Positions 1 through 5,500 of a stretch of 5,500 nt of DNA are shown here, piece by piece (position 1 is the stretch's first letter; every line of letters starts with the position of its first letter). A program made the position numbers and the translations under genes. Under the pieces are notes generated by a model. It had not been told where the DNA came from, did no database searches, and saw nothing but the letters and a program-made list of their open reading frames with translations. The stretch is taken from assembly GCA_945828175.1 (NCBI GenBank), contig CALZQD010000130.1:1-5500 (forward strand), read 5' to 3'. The stretch comes from an uncultured Bacteroidales bacterium (GTDB lineage: Bacteria > Bacteroidota > Bacteroidia > Bacteroidales > Muribaculaceae).

Positions 1-46
1 TACACACTGCATATCGTCGGCAGCGTCAGATGTGTATAAGAGACAG
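1..46 (+). other. Nextera P5-side sequencing adapter with i5 index (artefact)
   Basis: This is not genomic sequence. Bases 1-5 (TACAC) match the end of the Illumina P5 oligo. Bases 6-13 (ACTGCATA) match the i5 index sold as S506. Bases 14-27 (TCGTCGGCAGCGTC) are the Nextera read 1 primer part, and bases 28-46 (AGATGTGTATAAGAGACAG) are the 19-base Tn5 mosaic end. All segments are exact and in the order of a finished library molecule. An apparent GTG start at 32-34, in frame with the first gene, lies inside this adapter, so the five residues it would add are not biological. Confidence 0.98.
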
Positions 47-604
47 GTCGGCCCGGTGCTCAAGGCCAATGAAAACGAGATGGCCGTGTCGTTAGGCGTC
101 ATCTTCATTCTCAACGCCATAGCGCTGTTTATCTTCCCGCCCATCGGCCACCTGCTCGACATGACCCAGCAGCAGTTCGGCACCTGGGCCGCCATCGCCA
201 TCCACGACACATCGTCGGTTGTCGGCGCCGGCCTGGCCTACGGACCCGAGGCCCTCGACATCGCCACGCTCATCAAACTCACCCGCGCCCTGTGGATCAT
301 TCCCTTAGCTCTGGTGACGATGTTTATCTTCAGAGAGAAAGGCAACAAGATTTCAATACCCTGGTTTATCTTCCTCTTCATCCTCGCGATGGTCATCAAC
401 ACCTATATCGCCCTGCCCGAAGCGCTGACTCAGGTGCTTGTGTGGATTGCGATGCGCGGCATGGTCGTGACGCTCTTCCTCATCGGCGCGTCGCTCTCGC
501 TCGCCACAGTCAAGCAGGTAGGTGTCAAGCCGCTGTTGCTCGCCGTCATTCTCTGGATTGCCATCGGCGTGAGCAGCCTCGCCGTGACGATGCTGACAAT
601 CTGA
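47..604 (+). CDS. YeiH/UPF0324-family putative sulfate exporter, C-terminal part (5' truncated)
   Basis: This is the last 185 codons of a polytopic inner-membrane protein of the YeiH family (Pfam Cons_hypoth698), annotated as a putative sulfate exporter; its substrate is not firmly established. Counting from the first genomic codon at 47, the family signature AIHDTSSVVGAG is at residues 51-62, followed by a conserved KLTRALWIIP stretch at 77-86. The segment FPPIGHLLDMTQQQFGTW precedes the signature, as in full-length relatives. Hydrophobic segments lie at about residues 15-31, 82-95, 104-122, 130-150 and 162-183. Relatives are about 330-350 residues, so roughly the first 150 are missing because the fragment begins here. 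The frame happens to stay open into the adapter, where a GTG at 32 mimics a start; it should be ignored. The gene ends with TGA at 602-604, 19 bases before comEC on the same strand, so co-transcription is possible. Family assignment is strong and transport function is inferred. Confidence 0.9.
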   Translation, partial: VGPVLKANENEMAVSLGVIFILNAIALFIFPPIGHLLDMTQQQFGTWAAIAIHDTSSVVGAGLAYGPEALDIATLIKLTRALWIIPLALVTMFIFREKGNKISIPWFIFLFILAMVINTYIALPEALTQVLVWIAMRGMVVTLFLIGASLSLATVKQVGVKPLLLAVILWIAIGVSSLAVTMLTI

Positions 605-623
605 GCCACTAAAGGCGTATGAC

Positions 624-2660
624 ATGAAAGCGCCATACTCATACATACCTGCCGTCCCTGTCGCCATAGGCTTCGGGGGCGGCATTATGTTTGGTATGGA
701 AGGCTTCGGGCTATGGTGCGCCGCCGTCGCCGCCGTAGCGGCCATGGCGCTGTTTGCCACGCGGCGGCGCTACTTCGCTTTCGTGCTCGCGGCCGCAGCC
801 CTCGGCGGCGTCAGCGGCAACGCGGCCCGGCCCGGCGCGCCCGACAGCGGCCTCATTGGCGACAAAGTCTATTTCACCGGCGAAGTAAGGCAGATCCACC
901 ACTATCAGAGTTCATGCCGCATCATCGCCGACATCGCGGCCTACAGCCCGACGGGCAATGATTTCAGACAACCCGGGGCTGCCACAAGGGTTTCGATACT
1001 GACGCCGGTCGACATCGACAGCATCGACGCAGGCGACGCGATACTCTGCCACGGGCGGCTGACACCCTCGGGCGAGGCGCTCGACCTGCCCTACGAGACC
1101 GACTATTCGACATTCGACATCGTCGACGGCGTAAACGCCCGCGCCCGAATACATCCCGACAACATCTTCGTCACGGCCCGGAGCCGGGGCGTCAGGGCGT
1201 GGCTCAACGGCCTGCGCCATTCGGCCGAAGACCTCATCTACTCGCTGCCGGTCGACAGCGAAACGGCATGGTTTCTCTCGGCCGTCATGCTCGGCGACGA
1301 CTCGATGCTCGGCGACGACATCAAGGAATCGTTCAGAGCCACCGGCCTCGCCCACATCCTCGCCCTCAGCGGCATGCATACAGGCATCATCGCCCTGCTC
1401 GTCTCAGCCATATTCGGCCTGCTGAAACTGTTTAGACGCGGTGCGCGCTACCGCCACTTGGCCGTCATCGCCGCCGTATGGCTCTTTGTCGCCGTCACGG
1501 GCGCCGCAGCGTCGGTCGTCAGGGCCGCGACGGTCATCACGATAATGCTCGCCGCGGGAATACTCCAACGCGACACGTCGCCCTACAACTCGCTGGCTAT
1601 AGCGGCTCTCGTCATCCTCAGCGTCGCGCCGTGTCAGATCTATTCACCCGGCTTCCAGCTGTCGTTTGCAGCCGTCATCGCCATACTCGTCTTCGCGCGG
1701 AGGCTCAATCCCGTCAGCGAGCGGCGCCACGCGCTCCACTCGGCCATGTCGCTCGTCACGGTCTCAATCGCGGCTGTCATCGGCACAGCGTTGCTGACGG
1801 CCTTTTATTTCCACCGGCTACCGCTGCTCTTCCTCTTTCCCAACATCATCATGGCCGCGCTGCTGCCCGTCGTCATCGCTCTCGGCGCAGTCATGGCGAC
1901 GCTGACGGCCATAGGACTGACCCCTACTCTATTGGGCCACGTCTGCGACGCAATTTACCTCTCGGGGCTGTGGGTGACAGAGCAATTCGCCACGTTCGAC
2001 CATGTCGAGATTGACGGCATATTCCTCACCGCCGCCTTCGTCATCTGCGCCTACATAGCGCTCTGCGGCGCGGCCTTGGCTTTTGTCAGACGGCGTCACC
2101 TGACGGCTGCGCTGCTGACAGCGGCAATCGCCGTCGGCGCCGTGTCGTGCTCGGTGAGGAGAGACGTTCCCGAGGCCGAACTCTATGTCACGCGGCATTA
2201 CCTCCACACCGAAATAATCATGCGCCACGGCGACAGCTGCCTGATGCTGTCGACGGCCAAGCCCGACGATATTGAACAGGTAAGGCTCTCTGCCGAAAAG
2301 AAATATGCCGACTTCCTTGCCCACCGCCGTTGCCGCGGAGGCATAAAGGCCGTCGGAGGCGATTTCGCCGCAGGGCCGTTCAGAGGCATAGGCGACCGCC
2401 TCGTCGCCGGAGGACACTCGATTGCCATCGCCTCGGCAAGGTCGCAACAGCCGATTGAAACAAAGGCGGATTATCTGCTGATGTGCCGCGGCTACAGACA
2501 CGATTTCAGGGAATTGCTTTCGGCCGTCAGACCCGACACGGTTCTGCTCTCGGCCGACCTGCCCAAAAGTCGGCTCGAGAAATATGCAGTAGCCTGCGAC
2601 TCGCTCGGCATACCGGTCCGCGACATAGGCCGCGAACGCTTCTCAATCATATTTGAGTGA
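624..2660 (+). CDS. comEC: ComEC/Rec2-family DNA uptake channel protein with degenerate C-terminal domain
   Basis: ComEC forms the inner-membrane channel that takes up single-stranded DNA during natural transformation. The 678-residue product has an N-terminal hydrophobic region (about 8-65) and a soluble segment at about 75-190 matching the DUF4131 OB-fold loop. That loop carries two cysteines, C98 and C142, which might pair like the disulfide described in the Bacillus subtilis ComEC N-loop. The Competence domain follows, with its hallmark HILALSGMHTG at 244-254 and further membrane segments to about 509. Residues 514-678 fall where many ComEC proteins have a metallo-beta-lactamase-like domain. 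Here the expected motifs are absent: KADYLLMCRGY (614-624) stands where an HHGS-type motif would be. B. subtilis ComEC is longer, at about 776 residues. The ATG at 624 is chosen because it opens directly into the first membrane segment; only a weak purine run (AAAGG, 611-615) precedes it, as is usual in Bacteroidota. The 3' end overlaps the convergent folK-like gene by 14 bases. Presence of the gene does not prove competence. Confidence 0.93.
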   Translation: MKAPYSYIPAVPVAIGFGGGIMFGMEGFGLWCAAVAAVAAMALFATRRRYFAFVLAAAALGGVSGNAARPGAPDSGLIGDKVYFTGEVRQIHHYQSSCRIIADIAAYSPTGNDFRQPGAATRVSILTPVDIDSIDAGDAILCHGRLTPSGEALDLPYETDYSTFDIVDGVNARARIHPDNIFVTARSRGVRAWLNGLRHSAEDLIYSLPVDSETAWFLSAVMLGDDSMLGDDIKESFRATGLAHILALSGMHTGIIALLVSAIFGLLKLFRRGARYRHLAVIAAVWLFVAVTGAAASVVRAATVITIMLAAGILQRDTSPYNSLAIAALVILSVAPCQIYSPGFQLSFAAVIAILVFARRLNPVSERRHALHSAMSLVTVSIAAVIGTALLTAFYFHRLPLLFLFPNIIMAALLPVVIALGAVMATLTAIGLTPTLLGHVCDAIYLSGLWVTEQFATFDHVEIDGIFLTAAFVICAYIALCGAALAFVRRRHLTAALLTAAIAVGAVSCSVRRDVPEAELYVTRHYLHTEIIMRHGDSCLMLSTAKPDDIEQVRLSAEKKYADFLAHRRCRGGIKAVGGDFAAGPFRGIGDRLVAGGHSIAIASARSQQPIETKADYLLMCRGYRHDFRELLSAVRPDTVLLSADLPKSRLEKYAVACDSLGIPVRDIGRERFSIIFE

Positions 2661-3036
2661 CAGAAATCTTGGCGTAGCCTTCTTTGAAATAAGGCTTTTC
2701 GTATTGGCGGCGGTCGACGACAGCGCCGTTCCACATAATGATATCGATGTCGAGGGGCATCGCTGACGAGTTTGAGGCGGCGGTGCGTCCGGCCTCGCGC
2801 TCGAGTTTTTTGGCAAGAGCCCTGAGGCTGTCGAGGTCATGAGCGACGTCGACGAGGGCGACGAGATTGATATAAGGCGCGTCGATGCCGTTGTCGGCGG
2901 CGGTATCATAGAGTCCGCTCGACACCCTGACGACACCGCCGCGGCTGACATCGCCGAGAGCCGCCGAGACAACAGCCTCGCGGTCGGCGACATTCGAGCC
3001 TATACATATCACGGCACTGTTAAGTCGGTCGCTCAC
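2647..3036 (-). CDS. folK: Short FolK-like protein (HPPK family) with altered active-site residues
   Basis: This 129-residue product resembles 6-hydroxymethyl-7,8-dihydropterin pyrophosphokinase (HPPK), the cytosolic folate enzyme that transfers pyrophosphate from ATP to the pterin. Family landmarks appear in order: IGSN at 12-15, SSGLYDT at 39-45, PYINLV at 54-59, EREAGR at 79-84 and LDIDI at 95-99. D96 and D98 correspond to the two magnesium-binding aspartates. Several other expected features are missing. By eye alignment to the E. coli enzyme (159 residues), Arg82 is kept as R84, but the basic residues in the catalytic loop, including Arg92, are replaced by small or neutral residues (86-94). 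The usual PHY/PHP motif reads KPYF (114-117), lacking the histidine, and the C-terminal part is short. The start is GTG at 3036-3034, overlapping the TGA of the upstream phosphoesterase in a GTGA junction that suggests translational coupling. It may be a divergent HPPK or a paralogue with weaker or different activity. Family membership is fairly sure, full activity is not. Confidence 0.8.
   Translation of the reverse strand: MSDRLNSAVICIGSNVADREAVVSAALGDVSRGGVVRVSSGLYDTAADNGIDAPYINLVALVDVAHDLDSLRALAKKLEREAGRTAASNSSAMPLDIDIIMWNGAVVDRRQYEKPYFKEGYAKISVTQI
2676..2699 (+). terminator. Possible intrinsic terminator for comEC, inside the folK-like gene
   Basis: A perfect 6-base inverted repeat (AGCCTT at 2676-2681 and AAGGCT at 2691-2696) encloses a 9-base loop. 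Its last T begins a run of four Ts (2696-2699) on the + strand. It lies 15 bases after the comEC stop codon, where a terminator is expected, but within the last codons of the opposing gene. The stem is short with only three G-C pairs and the T-run is brief, so it may be chance. On the - strand there is no T-run after the stem, so it would act on the comEC transcript only. Confidence 0.3.
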
Positions 3037-3043
3037 GGTCGCT
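3026..3043. repeat. 10-base tandem repeat at the phosphoesterase/folK junction
   Basis: Read on the - strand, AGCGACCGTG is followed directly by AGCGACCG, giving 1.8 copies of a 10-base unit. The GTGA joining the two copies holds both the GTG start of the folK-like gene and the TGA stop of the phosphoesterase. The first copy encodes the last residues of the phosphoesterase (KRP) and the second the first residues of the FolK-like protein (SDR). A small tandem duplication could have made the overlap, but this is inference from a very short repeat. Confidence 0.5.
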
Positions 3044-4223
3044 TTGTTTTTAGAGTCAGCAGGGTCACCTCGGGCGTGGCGCCGATGCGGGCGGGAATTG
3101 CCACTTCGCCCGAGCCGATGTTGACATAGAGGTTATGATTGGCACCGTCGTCGTAGAGTCCGCCCCAGTAGCGGTAGCGCATCGCCGCGGGCGACCAGCC
3201 GAAGAGCTTAATCTGCATGGCGTGGGTGTGGCCCGATAGGGTGAGGGCGATGTTGATGCTGTCGTTGCCGCTGATTTCTTTCTCCCAGTGGGCGGGATTG
3301 TGCGACAGGAGCACCTTCGGCAGGCTGTCGTTAAGCGACGGATAGGCGGCGCGGAGGTCGCCGTAGGTTCTGAAAGGAGGGTCGCCGACGTTCTCGACGC
3401 CGATGACGACGAGCGAGTCGCCGCCGCGGTCAATGGCGACGCTCTCGTTGTTGAGCAGGCGCCAGCCCATCAGGCGGTTAAGAGTAATGAGACGGGCGAA
3501 ATTTTCAGCCTTGGCAGCGTCAGAAGGCCAGTCGGAATAGTCGCCGTAGTCGTGGTTGCCGAGAATCGATATGACGCCGTAGCGCGATTTAAGCCTCGAC
3601 AGTGTGCTGACAAAAGGTTCAAGTTCAGAGGTATGACGGTTGACGATATCGCCGGTGAAGACGATGAGGTCGGGCTGCAGGGCGTTGACTTCCTCGACGA
3701 GGTTGTGGACAAAGACGGTGTCGCCGCCGAAGGTGCCTATATGGAGGTCTGAGATCTGGGCTATAGTCATGCCGTCGAACGATTCGGGCAGACCGGCGAC
3801 AGGGACCTCGACGCGCTCGACGTTGATGATATAGCGCTCGACCAGCGCGCCCCACCACATCGCGCTCATAACGACAAGGGCGAGACCAAGGCCGACGCCG
3901 CTGAGCCAGCGCAGACGGCGGTGATGCCACAGCCGCGGCAAGCCGGCTATGAGGTCGAAGACGGCGTAGATATACTTGGGGATATAGAACGAGGCATAGG
4001 CGTAGATGCACCACATCAGGCGCTCGAAGCTACCGTCGCTGCCTGTGCGCTTCGGCAGGCATATCAGCACAATCCAGAAGAGAGCGAAGAGCACCGAGGT
4101 GACGGCGTAAATCTTGCGCCACAGCGGCCTGGCGCCGACGCGGCATATCGATTTATATATCAAAAGGTCGGTGACAAATCCTATCAGCAGGATTATGACC
4201 GTCATAATCAGTGGGAAACGCAT
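3033..4223 (-). CDS. Membrane-anchored calcineurin-like metallophosphoesterase (YkuE-like)
   Basis: This 396-residue protein has a membrane-embedded N-terminal third and a C-terminal binuclear-metal phosphoesterase domain. Hydrophobic segments lie at about residues 4-24, 38-56, 69-95 and 109-127. The Metallophos domain runs from about 150 to the end, with all core motifs present: DLH (159-161), GDIVN (191-195), GNHD (222-225), SHNP (307-310) and GHTH (331-334). These supply the metal ligands D159, H161, D192, N223, H308, H332 and H334, so the enzyme should be catalytically competent. The closest general type is the YkuE-like membrane phosphoesterases; related proteins cleave lipid-linked or nucleotide substrates such as UDP-diacylglucosamine, but nothing here fixes the substrate. 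The ATG at 4223 is chosen because it opens straight into a membrane segment and is preceded by an A/T-rich stretch. It follows the acyltransferase stop by 75 bases with no clear terminator, and its own stop overlaps the folK-like start by 4 bases. Co-transcription of the three - strand genes is likely. Confidence 0.92.
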   Translation of the reverse strand: MRFPLIMTVIILLIGFVTDLLIYKSICRVGARPLWRKIYAVTSVLFALFWIVLICLPKRTGSDGSFERLMWCIYAYASFYIPKYIYAVFDLIAGLPRLWHHRRLRWLSGVGLGLALVVMSAMWWGALVERYIINVERVEVPVAGLPESFDGMTIAQISDLHIGTFGGDTVFVHNLVEEVNALQPDLIVFTGDIVNRHTSELEPFVSTLSRLKSRYGVISILGNHDYGDYSDWPSDAAKAENFARLITLNRLMGWRLLNNESVAIDRGGDSLVVIGVENVGDPPFRTYGDLRAAYPSLNDSLPKVLLSHNPAHWEKEISGNDSINIALTLSGHTHAMQIKLFGWSPAAMRYRYWGGLYDDGANHNLYVNIGSGEVAIPARIGATPEVTLLTLKTKRP

Positions 4224-4298
4224 ACGCTGTAAGATTTAATAAGAGGAGAAGAGAAATCGCGGGATAGACAAATCATATAGCGGCCGTCCGTGGGGAGG

Positions 4299-5458
4299 TC
4301 AGCAGCCGACAGCGGCGAGCTGATTCTTGAGCGGGTTGGCATACATCGTCAGCATCATGCTGTACATATACTCGCGCTCGTCGGGAGTGACGTCGTCGAG
4401 TTCGACTTTGTCGAGCTGGGCGTTGACATAGTTCTCAAAACTGTCGACGTCGGACTGAGTATAGTGGTCGGCGAAGCGGTCGGTGTTGTTGATCTTGTCG
4501 TAGGCGATATAATTGCAGGGGTAGATTCTGTAGCCGCAGTGTATCGCCTTGTCGATGACCGAGCAGACCTCGTGGGCAATCTCAGAACGGTCGGTGGTCG
4601 TAATCTGCTCGAGCAGGTCGTTGACGCAGCGGCCGAGGCGAAAATGAACGCGGCCCTTGTTGCGCAGCAGGCCGGTCTCCATGCTGAAGAGGTCGTCGCG
4701 CTGGGTTTTTTTGTATTCGGGGTCGCGGCGCTTGAGCAGGAACTCGCGGGCCTTGAGATAGTCGTTGGGGTCGAACTCATATGAGATTGACACAGGCATC
4801 ATGTTGATTTCGATGAGGTTGCGGCGCGTGTCGCCCTCGCCGGCGAGCGACATCATCTTGATGAGGCTCTCCTGGGTCATGTCGTTAGAGTCTTTGGCGC
4901 GGCCCTCGCGCTGGGCAATCCAGACCGATTCGTGGAGTTTGTTTATGGTGTAGTGGATGTAGCCCGAGAGCTGCTTGGCGTTTTCGAGAGCCTTGACGAC
5001 TTTTGAATCGCGCTTGACGATGAAACTGCGGTTGAGCTTGACAAGGTCGGTTATCCATTCGTAAATCAGTAGGTTATTGCCGATAGCGACCTGCGTCAGC
5101 GGCATCTTCTCGCGGATGAAACACAGATTGAGGAACGATGCGTCGAGCACGATGTCGCGGTGGTTGCTTATGAATGTATAGTTTTTGTTTCTGTCACAGT
5201 TTTCAAGACCGTCGATAGAGATGCCGGCGGTCGTTGTTGCGGCAAGGCCTTCGAGAAACTTGCCCATGATGTCCTGCTGGAAGCGGCTCTGTGTCTTGAC
5301 CGACAAAAGGCCTTCGACAAAAGCGTCGTAATCGACACCGGGCATGGCATATCTGACAGCATGCTCGAAACCGGGTTCCTTGACCAGGCGGGTCATCACT
5401 TCTGTATACTGATTCTCGCGATACGGCGCGATATCAGCAAATTCTTCAGGTATTATAT
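4299..5458 (-). CDS. PlsC/GPAT-like phospholipid acyltransferase, N-terminus cut by fragment end
   Basis: This is a glycerol(phosphate)-acyltransferase-fold protein, likely moving an acyl chain onto a lysophospholipid or related lipid at the cytoplasmic membrane face. Numbering from the GTG codon at 5397-5399, the four acyltransferase blocks appear in order: FISNHRDIVLD (76-86, catalytic H80), NRSFIVKRD (123-131), AQREGRAKDS (162-171, acceptor binding) and MPVSISYE (201-208). About 160 further residues follow, longer than a minimal PlsC of about 240. Block I has five residues between His and the last Asp, against four in the usual HX4D. The GTG (5399) and ATG (5396) are probably not the start: the frame stays open upstream for 19 more codons, reading IIPEEFADIAPYRENQYTE, up to the adapter boundary at 5458. 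The product is therefore at least 385 residues, and the true start lies probably a few codons beyond the fragment. It is the first visible gene of the - strand cluster. Exact acyl donor and acceptor are unknown. Confidence 0.87.
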
Positions 5459-5500
5459 CTGTCTCTTATACACATCTCCGAGCCCACGAGACGTAGAGGA
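5459..5500 (+). other. Nextera P7-side sequencing adapter with i7 index (artefact)
   Basis: This is not genomic sequence. Bases 5459-5477 (CTGTCTCTTATACACATCT) are the mosaic end in reverse complement. Bases 5478-5492 (CCGAGCCCACGAGAC) are the Nextera read 2 primer part. Bases 5493-5500 (GTAGAGGA) match the i7 index sold as N712. Together with the adapter at the other end, in the correct relative orientation, this marks the window as one indexed library molecule read or assembled from end to end. Confidence 0.98.

Noticed and set aside
32..46. GTG start giving the first gene a short N-terminus (MYKRQ)
   Set aside because: These bases are the mosaic-end adapter. The gene is simply truncated at 47.
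605..623. Promoter or terminator between the YeiH-type gene and comEC
   Set aside because: The gap is only 19 bases and shows no stable hairpin or promoter match; only a weak 5-base GTATG/CATAC inverted repeat spans the comEC start.
1929..2501. Long open frame on the - strand inside comEC
   Set aside because: It is antisense to the well-supported ComEC frame, has no recognisable motif, and is typical of chance open frames in GC-rich coding DNA.
3288..3752. Open frame on the + strand opposite the phosphoesterase
   Set aside because: The - strand frame carries every metallophosphoesterase motif; the + strand translation is low-complexity, V/A/D/E-rich, and matches nothing I recognise.
4224..4298. 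Possible Bacteroidetes-type promoter (TAnnTTTG) ahead of the phosphoesterase
   Set aside because: The best candidate on the - strand, TATGATTTG, has one base too many between TA and TTTG, and I see no matching -33 TTTG element at proper spacing. The gap is also consistent with readthrough from the acyltransferase.
4290..4784. Open frame on the + strand opposite the acyltransferase
   Set aside because: It is a shadow of the acyltransferase reading frame, with a biased V/D/A/G composition and no motif.
28..5477. 19-base inverted repeats near both ends that resemble Tn5/IS50 transposon ends bounding a 5.4 kb element
   Set aside because: The mosaic ends point inwards, with the cleaved CAG/CTG side touching the genomic insert, the reverse of a real transposon. 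They are flanked by exact Illumina primer and index sequences. This is in vitro tagmentation.

Overview
The window is a complete tagmentation-library fragment. Bases 1-46 are an Illumina Nextera P5-side adapter, including an 8-base i5 index. Bases 5459-5500 are the P7-side adapter with its i7 index. Only 47-5458 (5,412 bases) is biological, so both terminal genes are cut by the ends of the cloned molecule and not by any biological event.

The insert looks like chromosomal housekeeping DNA from a GC-rich member of the Bacteroidota, most likely the order Bacteroidales. I infer this from three things: a ComEC whose C-terminal metallo-beta-lactamase-like part has lost its metal ligands, a short FolK-like protein, and an acyltransferase with an NHRDIVLD box. 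Bacteroidales is an inference from protein style, and I cannot fix the genus. I see no mobile element, CRISPR array, tRNA, rRNA or phage gene.

Layout: on the + strand, 47-604 is the C-terminal part of a YeiH-type putative sulfate exporter, followed after 19 bases by comEC (624-2660). On the - strand, three genes are read towards comEC: an acyltransferase missing its N-terminus (5458-4299), a membrane-anchored calcineurin-like metallophosphoesterase (4223-3033) and a short folK-like gene (3036-2647). The last two share a 4-base GTGA start/stop overlap. comEC and folK converge tail to tail and overlap by 14 bases, so any terminator for either transcript must lie inside the other gene. A small hairpin with a T-run at 2676-2699 is a candidate for comEC.

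The + strand pair is membrane transport plus DNA uptake. The - strand cluster combines lipid acylation, a membrane phosphoesterase and a pterin kinase relative. It is probably co-transcribed but has no obvious shared pathway. I found no convincing new system. The points worth a second look are the adapter ends and the start-site errors they cause, the degenerate catalytic residues in the ComEC tail and the FolK-like protein, and the tight gene overlaps.
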